A stretch of 8,392 bases of DNA from an uncultured Phenylobacterium sp. (GTDB lineage Bacteria > Pseudomonadota > Alphaproteobacteria > Caulobacterales > Caulobacteraceae): NCBI GenBank assembly GCA_945952175.1, contig CAMFHW010000160.1, forward strand, positions 1 through 8,392. The letters run 5' to 3'. Each line of letters opens with the position of its first letter. The stretch's first letter is position 1. Position numbers and translations under genes: made by a program. This document shows positions 1-5,184 of this stretch, piece by piece. The notes beneath the pieces are model-generated. The model saw only the letters and a list, made by a program, of their open reading frames with translations. It was not told the origin of the DNA and ran no database searches.

Positions 1-1
1 C

Positions 2-391
2 CTGAAGCGGATCATCGACGAGACCGGGGTGACGCCGGCGATCAACCAGGTGGAACTGCATCCGCGCTTCCAGCAGAAGGCGCTCAGGGCCGTCCACAAG
101 GATCTCGGGATCGCCACCGAGGCCTGGAGCCCGCTGGGCCAGGGGCGGCTGCTGGAGGACCCAGCCGTCGCCAAGGTGGCGGCCAAGCACGGCAAGACGC
201 CGGCCCAGGCGATCATCCGCTGGCACCTGGACATCGGCAACGTAGTGATCCCGAAGTCGGCCAATCCGGACCGCATCCGCCAGAACTTCGAGGTGTTCGA
301 CTTCAAACTCGACGCCGACGACCTCGCCGCCTTCGATGGCCTGGACGCGGCCGACGGTCGGATCGGGCCCGACCCCGCGCGGATGGGCTAG
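2..391 (+). CDS. aldo/keto reductase, C-terminal part (5' end outside window)
   Basis: Aldo/keto reductases reduce aldehydes or ketones with NAD(P)H in the cytoplasm. The frame is open to the left edge, so about the last 129 residues are present. Family motifs visible are NQVELHP near residue 20, WSPLGQG in the middle, and the cofactor-binding IPKSANPDRIRQNF, followed by a typical DGRIGPDP tail. The pattern resembles the 2,5-diketo-D-gluconate reductase-like group, but the natural substrate cannot be read from sequence. The catalytic Tyr, Asp and Lys lie in the missing N-terminal half. The gene ends with TAG and meets the minus-strand DUF2188-like gene tail to tail, with a REPIN between them. 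A GTG at 29 is internal to the domain and is not the start. Confidence 0.93.
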   Translation: MKRIIDETGVTPAINQVELHPRFQQKALRAVHKDLGIATEAWSPLGQGRLLEDPAVAKVAAKHGKTPAQAIIRWHLDIGNVVIPKSANPDRIRQNFEVFDFKLDADDLAAFDGLDAADGRIGPDPARMG

Positions 392-430
392 GCTGAGCCT
401 CCGATCAGCCCATCGTATTCAATATCATCG

Positions 431-531
431 CGTCATGGCCGGGCTCGTCCCGGCCACCCATGATCTCCGTGCTCGGGATTCGCCAGAGACCTCGCCGCGT
501 ATGGGTCGCCGGCGCACGGCCGGCGATGACG
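431..531. repeat. REPIN copy 1 (two inverted REP-like hairpins)
   Basis: The left arm (431-465) and right arm (about 499-531) are inverted copies around a 33-base spacer. Each arm is itself a hairpin with a perfect 7-bp stem. The left arm has GGCCGGG/CCCGGCC around CTCGT. The right arm has CGCCGGC/GCCGGCG around GCACG. Flanks CGTCAT and ACCCAT are shared by all arms. The same element recurs at 3454-3578. It lies between two convergent gene ends. REP pairs of this kind are spread by RAYT transposases in other bacteria; no RAYT gene is present here. Translation of the left arm gives VMAGLVPATHD, a known source of spurious proteins. Confidence 0.9.
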
Positions 532-566
532 TCGTGGGAAACAGGCTGCTTGGCGCGCGCCAGGTC

Positions 567-785
567 CTAGCCGGCGAAGCCGTGCTCGCCGCTGACGCGG
601 ACCTGGCACGGCCGCCCCTTGTCCTGGGACGCGCGGGCGCGCTTGCAGGCCTCCGCCTTGGCGACTTCCTTGTCGGAGGAATGGCCGAAGAACTCGCCGT
701 CGTGTTCGACGGCCCAGACACCATTGTGTCGCGCAACGGTGAAAACCGCTCTGTCGGGGATCATACGCATACGAATTCTTAACAT
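567..785 (-). CDS. small DUF2188-like protein
   Basis: This 72-residue protein is probably cytoplasmic and has no signal peptide or membrane segment. It reads as one small alpha/beta domain: FTVARHNGVWAVEHDGEFF, an Ala/Lys-rich helix (KEVAKAEACKRAR), then a final strand CQVRVSGEHGF. That layout (W-x-V strand, helix, V-x-x-x-G end) matches DUF2188-type proteins of unknown function. The start is uncertain. Met1, Met6 (770) and Met8 (764) are all possible, and none has a clear Shine-Dalgarno; the Met1 form adds the basic stretch LRIRMR. It is divergent from the cold-shock gene across 213 AT-rich bases. Downstream of its stop are a 12-bp palindrome (551-562) and the REPIN, which could help end its transcript. 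Confidence 0.75.
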   Translation of the reverse strand: MLRIRMRMIPDRAVFTVARHNGVWAVEHDGEFFGHSSDKEVAKAEACKRARASQDKGRPCQVRVSGEHGFAG

Positions 786-822
786 GAAATCTGGCGTTTC
801 GTCAGGTCATTCAAAATATTTC

Positions 823-851
823 TTGTAGAATTTCAGATCTTCGGATATAGG
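823..851 (+). promoter_or_regulatory. possible sigma-70-type promoter for the cold-shock gene
   Basis: TTGTAG at 823-828 and TATAGG at 846-851 are separated by exactly 17 bases in the most AT-rich part of the window. Matches to the consensus are 3/6 and 4/6. A transcript from here would carry a leader of roughly 140 bases before the cold-shock start at 999, as long leaders are known for cspA-type genes. It is a visual prediction only. The region also has to hold the promoter of the divergent minus-strand gene. Confidence 0.3.
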
Positions 852-922
852 TCTGAATATCAAATATCGATTTGGCTCAGTCGCCATTTTGGTCAGCGTA
901 AAATATTCGCGCACCGAAAACG

Positions 923-971
923 TCTCCGACCTCTCCGAAAATTTGATCTCGAAGCTCTCACTTGAGCTCGA
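923..971 (+). promoter_or_regulatory. leader elements: TCTCCGA direct repeat and stem-loop before the cold-shock RBS
   Basis: TCTCCGA occurs twice in this leader (923-929 and 932-938). It is followed by a stem-loop in which 949-957 pairs with 964-971: eight base pairs, one bulged A and a six-base loop. The hairpin ends 12 bases before the Shine-Dalgarno GGAAAGGA (984-991). Cold-shock mRNAs of other bacteria use leader structure to control stability and translation, so a similar role is possible here. Only the pairing is seen; the function is inferred. Confidence 0.35.
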
Positions 972-998
972 TAACTCATGTCTGGAAAGGACAATAAG

Positions 999-1205
999 AT
1001 GGCGACTGGTGTCGTGAAGTGGTTCAACGGCCAAAAGGGCTTCGGTTTCATCCAGCCGGACGAAGGCGGTGGCGATGTGTTCGTGCACATCTCCGCGGTC
1101 GAGCGCGCCGGGATGAACAACCTGCATGAAGGCCAGAAGGTGAGCTACGAGCTCGAGCGCGACCAACGCGGCAAGACCTCGGCCACCCAACTGCAATCGG
1201 CCTGA
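999..1205 (+). CDS. cold-shock protein (CspA family)
   Basis: This is a 68-residue single cold-shock domain, the standard family length. It binds single-stranded RNA or DNA in the cytoplasm and can act as an RNA chaperone. The opening MATGVVKWFNGQKGFGFI contains RNP1 (KGFGFI, residues 13-18), and RNP2 is VFVHI at 27-31. The aromatic residues expected to stack on nucleic acid (W8, F15, F17, F28, H30) are all present. The start at 999 is chosen because Shine-Dalgarno GGAAAGGA lies at 984-991. An upstream in-frame ATG at 978 would add seven residues (MSGKDNK) that overlap that site, so it is less likely. The gene is monocistronic with its own terminator. Several csp paralogs usually exist per genome, so no specific symbol is given, and cold induction cannot be read from sequence. 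Confidence 0.97.
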   Translation: MATGVVKWFNGQKGFGFIQPDEGGGDVFVHISAVERAGMNNLHEGQKVSYELERDQRGKTSATQLQSA

Positions 1206-1241
1206 TCCGGGCCGTCGCCCCATCAGGCGGCGCAGAACACG

Positions 1242-1274
1242 AAAGGCGGCGGGCTTCGGTCCGCCGCCTTTTTT
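1242..1274 (+). terminator. intrinsic terminator of the cold-shock gene
   Basis: A perfect 11-bp stem (1242-1252 with 1261-1271) around an eight-base loop is followed directly by a run of T (1269-1274). It begins 36 bases after the cold-shock stop codon. This strongly separates the gene from the small-ORF/amidohydrolase unit downstream, which therefore needs its own promoter. Confidence 0.92.
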
Positions 1275-1305
1275 GCTGGACTGACGTTGCGGCGGGCGCC
1301 GGACG

Positions 1306-1328
1306 CTCCCTCGAAACCCTTCGAGGAG
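1306..1328 (+). promoter_or_regulatory. hairpin overlapping the ribosome binding site of the 68-residue ORF
   Basis: CCTCGAA (1309-1315) pairs perfectly with TTCGAGG (1320-1326) around the loop ACCC. With one bulged C the stem can extend to 1306/1328. The right arm covers most of the Shine-Dalgarno GAGGAGG (1323-1329), which lies six bases before the ATG at 1336. Folding would hide the site that starts translation of the whole coupled unit. Only 61 GC-rich bases separate the previous terminator from the ATG, and I see no clear -35/-10 pair there. Confidence 0.45.
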
Positions 1329-1335
1329 GCTCGAC

Positions 1336-1542
1336 ATGGCCCTCGCGCCGCAGCGCCGCTTCACCACGCCCGGCCCCGACGAGACCGTCGAGGAGCTGGC
1401 GAGCCGCGCCCTGCCCGGCGAGCCGCTGGAGGCCGCCGTGGACCGCATCAAGAGCTGGAACCTGCACATCTTCGCCGGCCGTAAACCGGCCGGCCTGCTG
1501 CTGGGCAGCGACGTGGTGTTCGTGGAGCCGCCGCGCGGATGA
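1336..1542 (+). CDS. unrecognised 68-residue protein, first gene of amidohydrolase unit
   Basis: I do not recognise this family. The strong Shine-Dalgarno GAGGAGG at 1323-1329 and the ATGA overlap with the next gene support a real gene. The product has no signal peptide or membrane segment. It begins with a basic, flexible stretch (residues 1-14), then an acidic helix-like part with DETVEELASRALPG (15-28) and LEAAVDRIKSWNLHIFAG (31-48), and ends with a hydrophobic strand GLLLGSDVVFVEPP. It has no cysteine, and I see no metal-binding or catalytic motif. Tight coupling to the next two genes suggests it works with the amidohydrolase, for instance as a small partner or regulator, but that is inference. 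A GC-rich chance ORF is unlikely given its position and balanced composition. Confidence 0.75.
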   Translation: MALAPQRRFTTPGPDETVEELASRALPGEPLEAAVDRIKSWNLHIFAGRKPAGLLLGSDVVFVEPPRG

Positions 1543-1763
1543 GCGTGGACGAGGCCGTCATCGTCGGCGCCGAGCTGGCCGCGGGACATGACGGCACGAC
1601 CGAACTGGTGGTCCGGCTGCGCCATCCCGGCGGGGCCGAGAACGCGGTGGTGTTGGACGAGGATGTGGGCCTGGCCCTGATGGCCCGGTGCGGCGCGTCG
1701 CATGTGGACGAGCTGGCCGGCCATTCGTGGCGGCGGATCATGGAGGCAGGCGATGGCGTATGA
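1539..1763 (+). CDS. unrecognised 74-residue protein, second gene of amidohydrolase unit
   Basis: I do not recognise this family. Its ATG shares ATGA with the stop of the preceding gene, and its end overlaps the amidohydrolase start by 11 bases, so all three should be translated together. It looks soluble and compact: strand EAVIVGAELAAG (residues 5-16), strand TELVVRLRHPGG (21-32), strand ENAVVLDEDVGLALMARCG (34-52), and a C-terminal helix with HVDELAGHSWRRIMEA (55-70). It has one cysteine (C51) and four histidines (H17, H29, H55, H62), too scattered to call a metal site. No strong Shine-Dalgarno precedes it; GGAG at 1524-1527 is weak, which fits translational coupling. Its role is unknown. 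Coupling suggests a partner of the amidohydrolase. Confidence 0.75.
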   Translation: MSVDEAVIVGAELAAGHDGTTELVVRLRHPGGAENAVVLDEDVGLALMARCGASHVDELAGHSWRRIMEAGDGV

Positions 1764-3417
1764 CGTGGTGGTGCGGAACGGCTTGGTGGTCGACGGGACG
1801 GGCGCGCCGGGCTTCCGGGCCGATGTGGGCGTGAAGGACGGCCGGATCGCGGAGATCGGGACGATCGCGCCAGGCGCGGGCGCCCGCGAGGTGGACGCCG
1901 CCGGCCGGGTGGTGGCGCCGGGCTTCATCGATCCGCACACCCATTTCGACGTGCAACTGCTGTGGGACGGGGCGGCGCGCCCGGCCCTGGAGCACGGGGT
2001 GACCTGCGTGGTGCCGGGCAACTGCTCGCTGTCGCTGGCGCCGCTGAAGGCCGCCGACCGCCAGCGGGTGGTGGGCATGTTCCAGCAGATCGAGGAGATG
2101 CCGCCCGAGGCCTTCACCACCGCCTTCGACTGGAGCTGGGAAGACTTCGCCGGCTATCGCAGGGCGATCGAAAAGGCGCTGTCGATCAATGTCGCCCCGC
2201 TGGTGGGCCACAGCGTGATCCGCCTGTGGGTGATGGGTGGCGCGGCCCAGGAACGCGCGGCCACGCCCAACGAGATCGTCGCCATGCAGGACCTGCTGCG
2301 CCAGTGCCTGGAGGCCGGCGCGGTGGGCCTGTCGACCAGCTTCGTCGACATCGACGAGAACGGCCGCCCGGTGCCGAGCCGCTTCGCCCAGTTCGAGGAG
2401 CTGGACGCGCTTTCGGCGACGCTGGGCGAGTTCGGCCGGATGTTGCAGTGCGTGCCGGAGTTCTACGACACCGACATCACCATCGCGCGCATCGACCAGT
2501 TGTCGGAGCTGTCGCTGAAGCACGGCATTCCCACGACCTTCTCGCCGGTGTTCGACAGCCGGGCGACGCCGAACAACGTGCCGCGGATCATGGCCCGGGT
2601 GGAGGCGCAGTTCGCGCGCGGCGCCCGCGTCTGGCCGCAGATGCAGACCCGGCCGATCGATGTCAGCTTCTCGCTGCTGCGGCCCAGCCTGTTTTTCGCC
2701 CGCCTGCCCCGCTGGGTGCGGGTGCTGCGCCAGCCGGTGGAGGCGCGCCTCGCCTCGCTGAACGATCCGGAGACCAAGGCCAAGATGGTCGCCGACCTCG
2801 GCCCCGATGGCGGCGAGCGGATGATGGGCAAGCTGGTGGTGCGGGGCGGCGACGCCGCGCCGAGCGACCTGATCGGCAAGACGCTCAGCGAGATCGCCGC
2901 GGCGCGCGGCCAGGCGCCGGCGCTGGCCCTGATCGACCTGTCGCTGGAGAACGGCCTGGACGTGGCCTTCCTCGCCGCCTCGACCGGTCACGAGGACACC
3001 GACCGGATCGGGCCGATGCTGGCCAATCCGCTGGTGCACATCGGCGCCAGCGACGGCGGCGCGCACATCTCGTCGTTCTCGACCTATGGCGACACCGGCT
3101 ACCTGTTCAGCGAATTCGTCCGCAAGGGCGGCCACCTTTCCCTCGAGCAGGCCGTGGCCAAGATCACCGGCGAGACGGCCGACATCTGGGGCCTGAAGGA
3201 TCGCGGGCGGCTGAAGGCGGGCCTGGCGGCCGACATCGTGGTCTTCGATCCCGAAACCATCGACCGCGAGGCCGAACTGCCGTCGTTCGACATGCCGGGC
3301 GACGGCATGCGCTATGTGCGCGGCGCGCGCGGGATCGACACGGTGCTGGTCAACGGCCAGGTGGCCTATGCGGACGGCGCCTATACCGAGGCGCGGTCGG
3401 GCGTGGTCTGCGTCTAG
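1753..3417 (+). CDS. amidohydrolase, N-acyl-D-amino-acid deacylase superfamily
   Basis: This 554-residue metal-dependent hydrolase is probably cytoplasmic and likely cleaves an amide bond; the substrate is unknown. The N-terminal beta-sandwich opens with MAYDVVVRNGLVVDGTG. The barrel carries GFIDPHTHFD with metal ligands H62 and H64, C91 in VVPGNCSLSLAPL, a GHS at 152-154, GLSTS at 192-196, and the catalytic Asp in GASDGGAH (D434). The domain closes with LKAGLAADIVVFDPETID and VLVNGQVAYADG, typical of this superfamily. The two barrel histidines that bind zinc in classical D-aminoacylase have no obvious counterpart between residues 196 and 270, so it belongs to a divergent subgroup. GGAGG at 1742-1746, six bases before ATG 1753, fixes the start; an earlier in-frame ATG at 1702 is unlikely. 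It is the last gene of a coupled three-gene unit. Confidence 0.88.
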   Translation: MAYDVVVRNGLVVDGTGAPGFRADVGVKDGRIAEIGTIAPGAGAREVDAAGRVVAPGFIDPHTHFDVQLLWDGAARPALEHGVTCVVPGNCSLSLAPLKAADRQRVVGMFQQIEEMPPEAFTTAFDWSWEDFAGYRRAIEKALSINVAPLVGHSVIRLWVMGGAAQERAATPNEIVAMQDLLRQCLEAGAVGLSTSFVDIDENGRPVPSRFAQFEELDALSATLGEFGRMLQCVPEFYDTDITIARIDQLSELSLKHGIPTTFSPVFDSRATPNNVPRIMARVEAQFARGARVWPQMQTRPIDVSFSLLRPSLFFARLPRWVRVLRQPVEARLASLNDPETKAKMVADLGPDGGERMMGKLVVRGGDAAPSDLIGKTLSEIAAARGQAPALALIDLSLENGLDVAFLAASTGHEDTDRIGPMLANPLVHIGASDGGAHISSFSTYGDTGYLFSEFVRKGGHLSLEQAVAKITGETADIWGLKDRGRLKAGLAADIVVFDPETIDREAELPSFDMPGDGMRYVRGARGIDTVLVNGQVAYADGAYTEARSGVVCV

Positions 3418-3453
3418 GCGCGCGCCGCGGAACTCGGACGACAATCATCCTGG

Positions 3454-3578
3454 CGTCATGGCCGGGCTTGTCCCGGCCACCCATGATCGCCGTCGACTTC
3501 ACTAGGCTGCGGCGGGCGCCGCCGCTCTTCCCGGAACGTCTGTGATCATGGGTCGCCGGGACAGGCCCGGCGATGACG
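3454..3578. repeat. REPIN copy 2 (two inverted REP-like hairpins)
   Basis: The left arm (3454-3488) and right arm (3544-3578) are 35 bases each and complementary at all but three positions, with a 55-base spacer. Each arm folds alone: the left as GGCCGGG/CCCGGCC around CTTGT, the right as CGCCGGG/CCCGGCG around ACAGG. The element lies between the convergent 3' ends of the amidohydrolase and glycine-zipper genes. The left arm is nearly identical to that of copy 1 (431-465), while the spacers differ in length and sequence. Confidence 0.92.
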
Positions 3579-3603
3579 ACTGATAGAAATGGTCTCTCGC
3601 ATG

Positions 3604-3636
3604 AAAAAGCCGCCGCCGGACGGGTCCGACGGCGGC
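3604..3636 (-). terminator. intrinsic terminator of the glycine-zipper gene
   Basis: Read on the minus strand, GCCGCCGTCGGA and TCCGGCGGCGGC form a 12-bp stem with one T-G wobble and a CCCG loop, followed by TTTTT. It begins 21 bases past the stop of the minus-strand gene at 3657 and lies just outside the REPIN. Confidence 0.9.
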
Positions 3637-3656
3637 AGTTGAACTAGGAGAGCGCC

Positions 3657-4094
3657 CTAGTAGGGATAGTAGGTCCGCTCATAGCGGCGGTCGTAGCGAT
3701 CCTCGTACCGCGGCTGGGCGTAATAGGTGTTGTAGCCGTAGCGGTTGTCGTAACCGCGATAGGCCGGGCGGCTGTAGTAGCTCGTGCGGTAGCCGTCGCA
3801 GGTCCCGGACGACTTGGCCGACGAACGGCCGATATTGTTGCCCAGGGCCGCGCCGGCCACGGCGCCAATCACCGCGCCGCCGGCGCGGCCGTCGTGGTGG
3901 CCCGCCAGGCTGGAGCCCAGCAGGGCGCCGGCGATGCCGCCGAGGACGGCGCCGGTCGTGCCGTTGTCGTGGGTCTTCTGCTGGCACGGGTCGCGGCCAT
4001 AGTCGTAGCCGTACGACTGGGCGAAGGTGGGGGTGGCGACCGAGCCCGCCGCCAGGGCGGCGATCACGGCGCCGGAAATCGCAGCGAGTTTCAT
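3657..4094 (-). CDS. secreted glycine-zipper protein (17 kDa surface antigen-like)
   Basis: This 145-residue protein is probably periplasmic or outer-membrane associated. MKLAAISGAVIAALAAG starts a Sec signal peptide with likely cleavage after TPTFA or TFAQ (about residues 25-26). No lipobox cysteine follows, so it is not a lipoprotein. Residues 46-89 form a glycine zipper (TTGAVLGGIAGALLGSSLAG, then GGAVIGAVAGAALGNNIG), two hydrophobic helices split by the polar HHDGRAG. This matches the Rick_17kDa_Anti/Gly-zipper family. Two cysteines (C37, C99) flank the zipper and could form a disulfide. The C-terminus from 100 is rich in Tyr and Arg (RYEDRYDRRYERTYYPY). Shine-Dalgarno AGGAG (plus coordinates 4101-4105) lies six bases before the ATG. 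It is monocistronic with its own terminator. Family members are tied to envelope integrity, but the precise role is unknown. Confidence 0.9.
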   Translation of the reverse strand: MKLAAISGAVIAALAAGSVATPTFAQSYGYDYGRDPCQQKTHDNGTTGAVLGGIAGALLGSSLAGHHDGRAGGAVIGAVAGAALGNNIGRSSAKSSGTCDGYRTSYYSRPAYRGYDNRYGYNTYYAQPRYEDRYDRRYERTYYPY

Positions 4095-4290
4095 GTCTAG
4101 CTCCTGTTTCTCCGTCGCGGGCGGGGGATAGGTCCCGTCCTTGGAGACGCATGAAACACCTTGGCCGCTGAACGGCGTCTGAGACCGCGGTTATGTTGCG
4201 TTCATCGTCGCACTCGGCCCCGCGAAGGCCGGCGCACCAGGAAGCGCCACCCGAAAAGCCCGGAAATGATCGCGCCAAAAGCGAAGCCTG

Positions 4291-4320
4291 TTGAGGCTTG
4301 TTATGAATTCTACCTAAGAT
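4291..4320 (+). promoter_or_regulatory. weak promoter candidate for the PEP-CTERM gene
   Basis: TTGAGG (4291-4296) and TAAGAT (4315-4320) are spaced by 18 bases in the AT-richer half of the divergent spacer. This would give a leader near 57 bases. It is a visual match only. I found no convincing sigma-54 motif of the kind linked to some exosortase-associated genes. Confidence 0.25.
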
Positions 4321-4327
4321 CGGAGCG

Positions 4328-4335
4328 TTAACCAT
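4328..4335 (+). promoter_or_regulatory. possible CtrA half-site TTAACCAT
   Basis: This is an exact TTAACCAT, the 8-mer that I recall as the CtrA half-site of alphaproteobacteria. It lies 48 bases before the TTG start of the PEP-CTERM gene and next to the likely transcription start of the weak promoter at 4291-4320. An AT-rich 8-mer is rare by chance in DNA this rich in GC. The second half of the full TTAA-N7-TTAA site is absent. Confidence 0.3.
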
Positions 4336-4383
4336 GTTCCACACGCGCCACTTGCGACGCGTCAAAATCCTCCGGGGGTTCCC

Positions 4384-5130
4384 TTGAAGTTCATTGCGAT
4401 GACGGCGGCCGCGATCGCGGCGACCGCCCTGGCGGCCAGCGCCGCCCAGGCCAGCACCGTGACCGTCCTGCCGGGCGGCGCCTGGACCAATCCGGCGGGT
4501 GAGAACTCCGGCGGCGGCAGCTCGGCCATCACCGGGACCAACGCCCGCTCGGGCAACGGCTCGATCGAGCTGTTCGGCGACCGCACCCGCTTCGTAATGG
4601 GCGACCTCTACAGCCCGGCCTCGAACCTCGGCCTGCTCAGCAATTTCACCGATCTGGCCTTCGACTGGCAGATCGCCACCGACTCGGTCAGCGCGCTCGA
4701 TCCCGACTATTCGCCGGCCCTGCGGATCACCTACTGGTCGGGCGGCGTGAGGGACGAGCTGGTCTGGGAAGCCGCCTATAACGGCCTCTATGGCGCGGCG
4801 ACCAATCCGGGCGTCTGGTACTCCACCAGCTCCAGCTCGACCTTCTACAAGAAGAGCCTCGGCAACGAGAACGACGAGCGCACCATCGCCTCGTGGCTGA
4901 GCACCATCTCACCCGACGCCTATGTCTCGGCGATCTATATCGGCGTCGGCAGCAGCGCCGGCTCGAAGTACCACGCCTTCGCCGACAACGTCGTGGCGAA
5001 CGGAACCACCTACAACTTCGAGATCGCCGGCAAGGGCGTTCCGGAGCCTGCCACCTGGGCCCTGATGATCCTGGGCTTCGGCGCCGTCGGCCTGATGGCC
5101 CGCGGCCAGCGCCGCAAGGCCGCCGCCTGA
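4384..5130 (+). CDS. PEPxxWA-CTERM sorting domain protein
   Basis: This 248-residue exported protein has an N-terminal Sec signal (MKFIAMTAAAIAATALAASA, likely cut after AQA at residue 23). A mostly beta-strand domain follows, rich in Gly, Ser, Thr and aromatic residues (about 24-215). The C-terminal sorting signal is VPEPATWALMILGFG from residue 219: PEP at 220-222, a hydrophobic helix to 239, then basic RGQRRK. Proteins of this kind are cleaved by an exosortase and moved to the surface or extracellular matrix; no exosortase gene is in the window. The start is TTG: it puts Lys at position 2 of the signal peptide and has GGGGG at 4374-4378, five bases upstream. The ATG at 4399 lacks an RBS and would drop the Lys. 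The beta domain is not recognised beyond a resemblance to other PEP-CTERM proteins. Confidence 0.9.
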   Translation: MKFIAMTAAAIAATALAASAAQASTVTVLPGGAWTNPAGENSGGGSSAITGTNARSGNGSIELFGDRTRFVMGDLYSPASNLGLLSNFTDLAFDWQIATDSVSALDPDYSPALRITYWSGGVRDELVWEAAYNGLYGAATNPGVWYSTSSSSTFYKKSLGNENDERTIASWLSTISPDAYVSAIYIGVGSSAGSKYHAFADNVVANGTTYNFEIAGKGVPEPATWALMILGFGAVGLMARGQRRKAAA

Positions 5131-5153
5131 TCGAAACGCCTTCGCGGACCCGG

Positions 5154-5184
5154 AGAACCCCGGCCTCACGGCCGGGGTTCTTCT
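5154..5184. terminator. hairpin terminator between convergent genes
   Basis: A perfect 12-bp stem (5154-5165 with 5170-5181) surrounds the four-base loop TCAC, with a short T-rich end (TTCTT) on the plus strand. It lies 24 bases after the PEP-CTERM stop and directly against the phosphatase stop (5183-5185) on the other strand. It probably ends plus-strand transcripts and may slow minus-strand ones, though it lacks a T tract in that direction. Confidence 0.75.

Noticed and set aside
391..410. Inverted repeat GGCTGA/TCAGCC just after the aldo/keto reductase stop as a terminator
   Set aside because: The stem is only six base pairs with an eight-base loop and no T run follows.
551..562. Perfect 12-bp palindrome TGGCGCGCGCCA
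   Set aside because: It leaves no room for a loop unless the stem drops to four pairs. GC palindromes of this kind are common in such DNA.
336..782. Plus-strand frame containing VMAGLVPATHD
   Set aside because: The peptide comes from translating a REPIN arm; the rest lies opposite the DUF2188-like gene.
807..2120. Minus-strand open frame across the cold-shock gene and small ORFs
   Set aside because: It crosses a strong terminator and several genes. Its product is Ser/Arg/Pro-rich with no recognisable domain.
1738..3444. Long open frame on the minus strand opposite the amidohydrolase (568 codons)
   Set aside because: Its translation is a low-complexity mix of Arg, His, Ala, Gly and Val with no motif. 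It mirrors the codon bias of the real gene and has no fitting RBS or neighbours.
1962..3545. Long plus-strand frame overlapping the amidohydrolase (527 codons)
   Set aside because: It is Arg/Gly/Pro-rich, a typical out-of-frame shadow in GC-rich DNA, and it runs on into the REPIN.
4161..4360. Sigma-54 promoter for the PEP-CTERM gene
   Set aside because: No TGGCAC-N5-TTGC spacing is found; CCACTTGC near 4348 lacks the required spacer.
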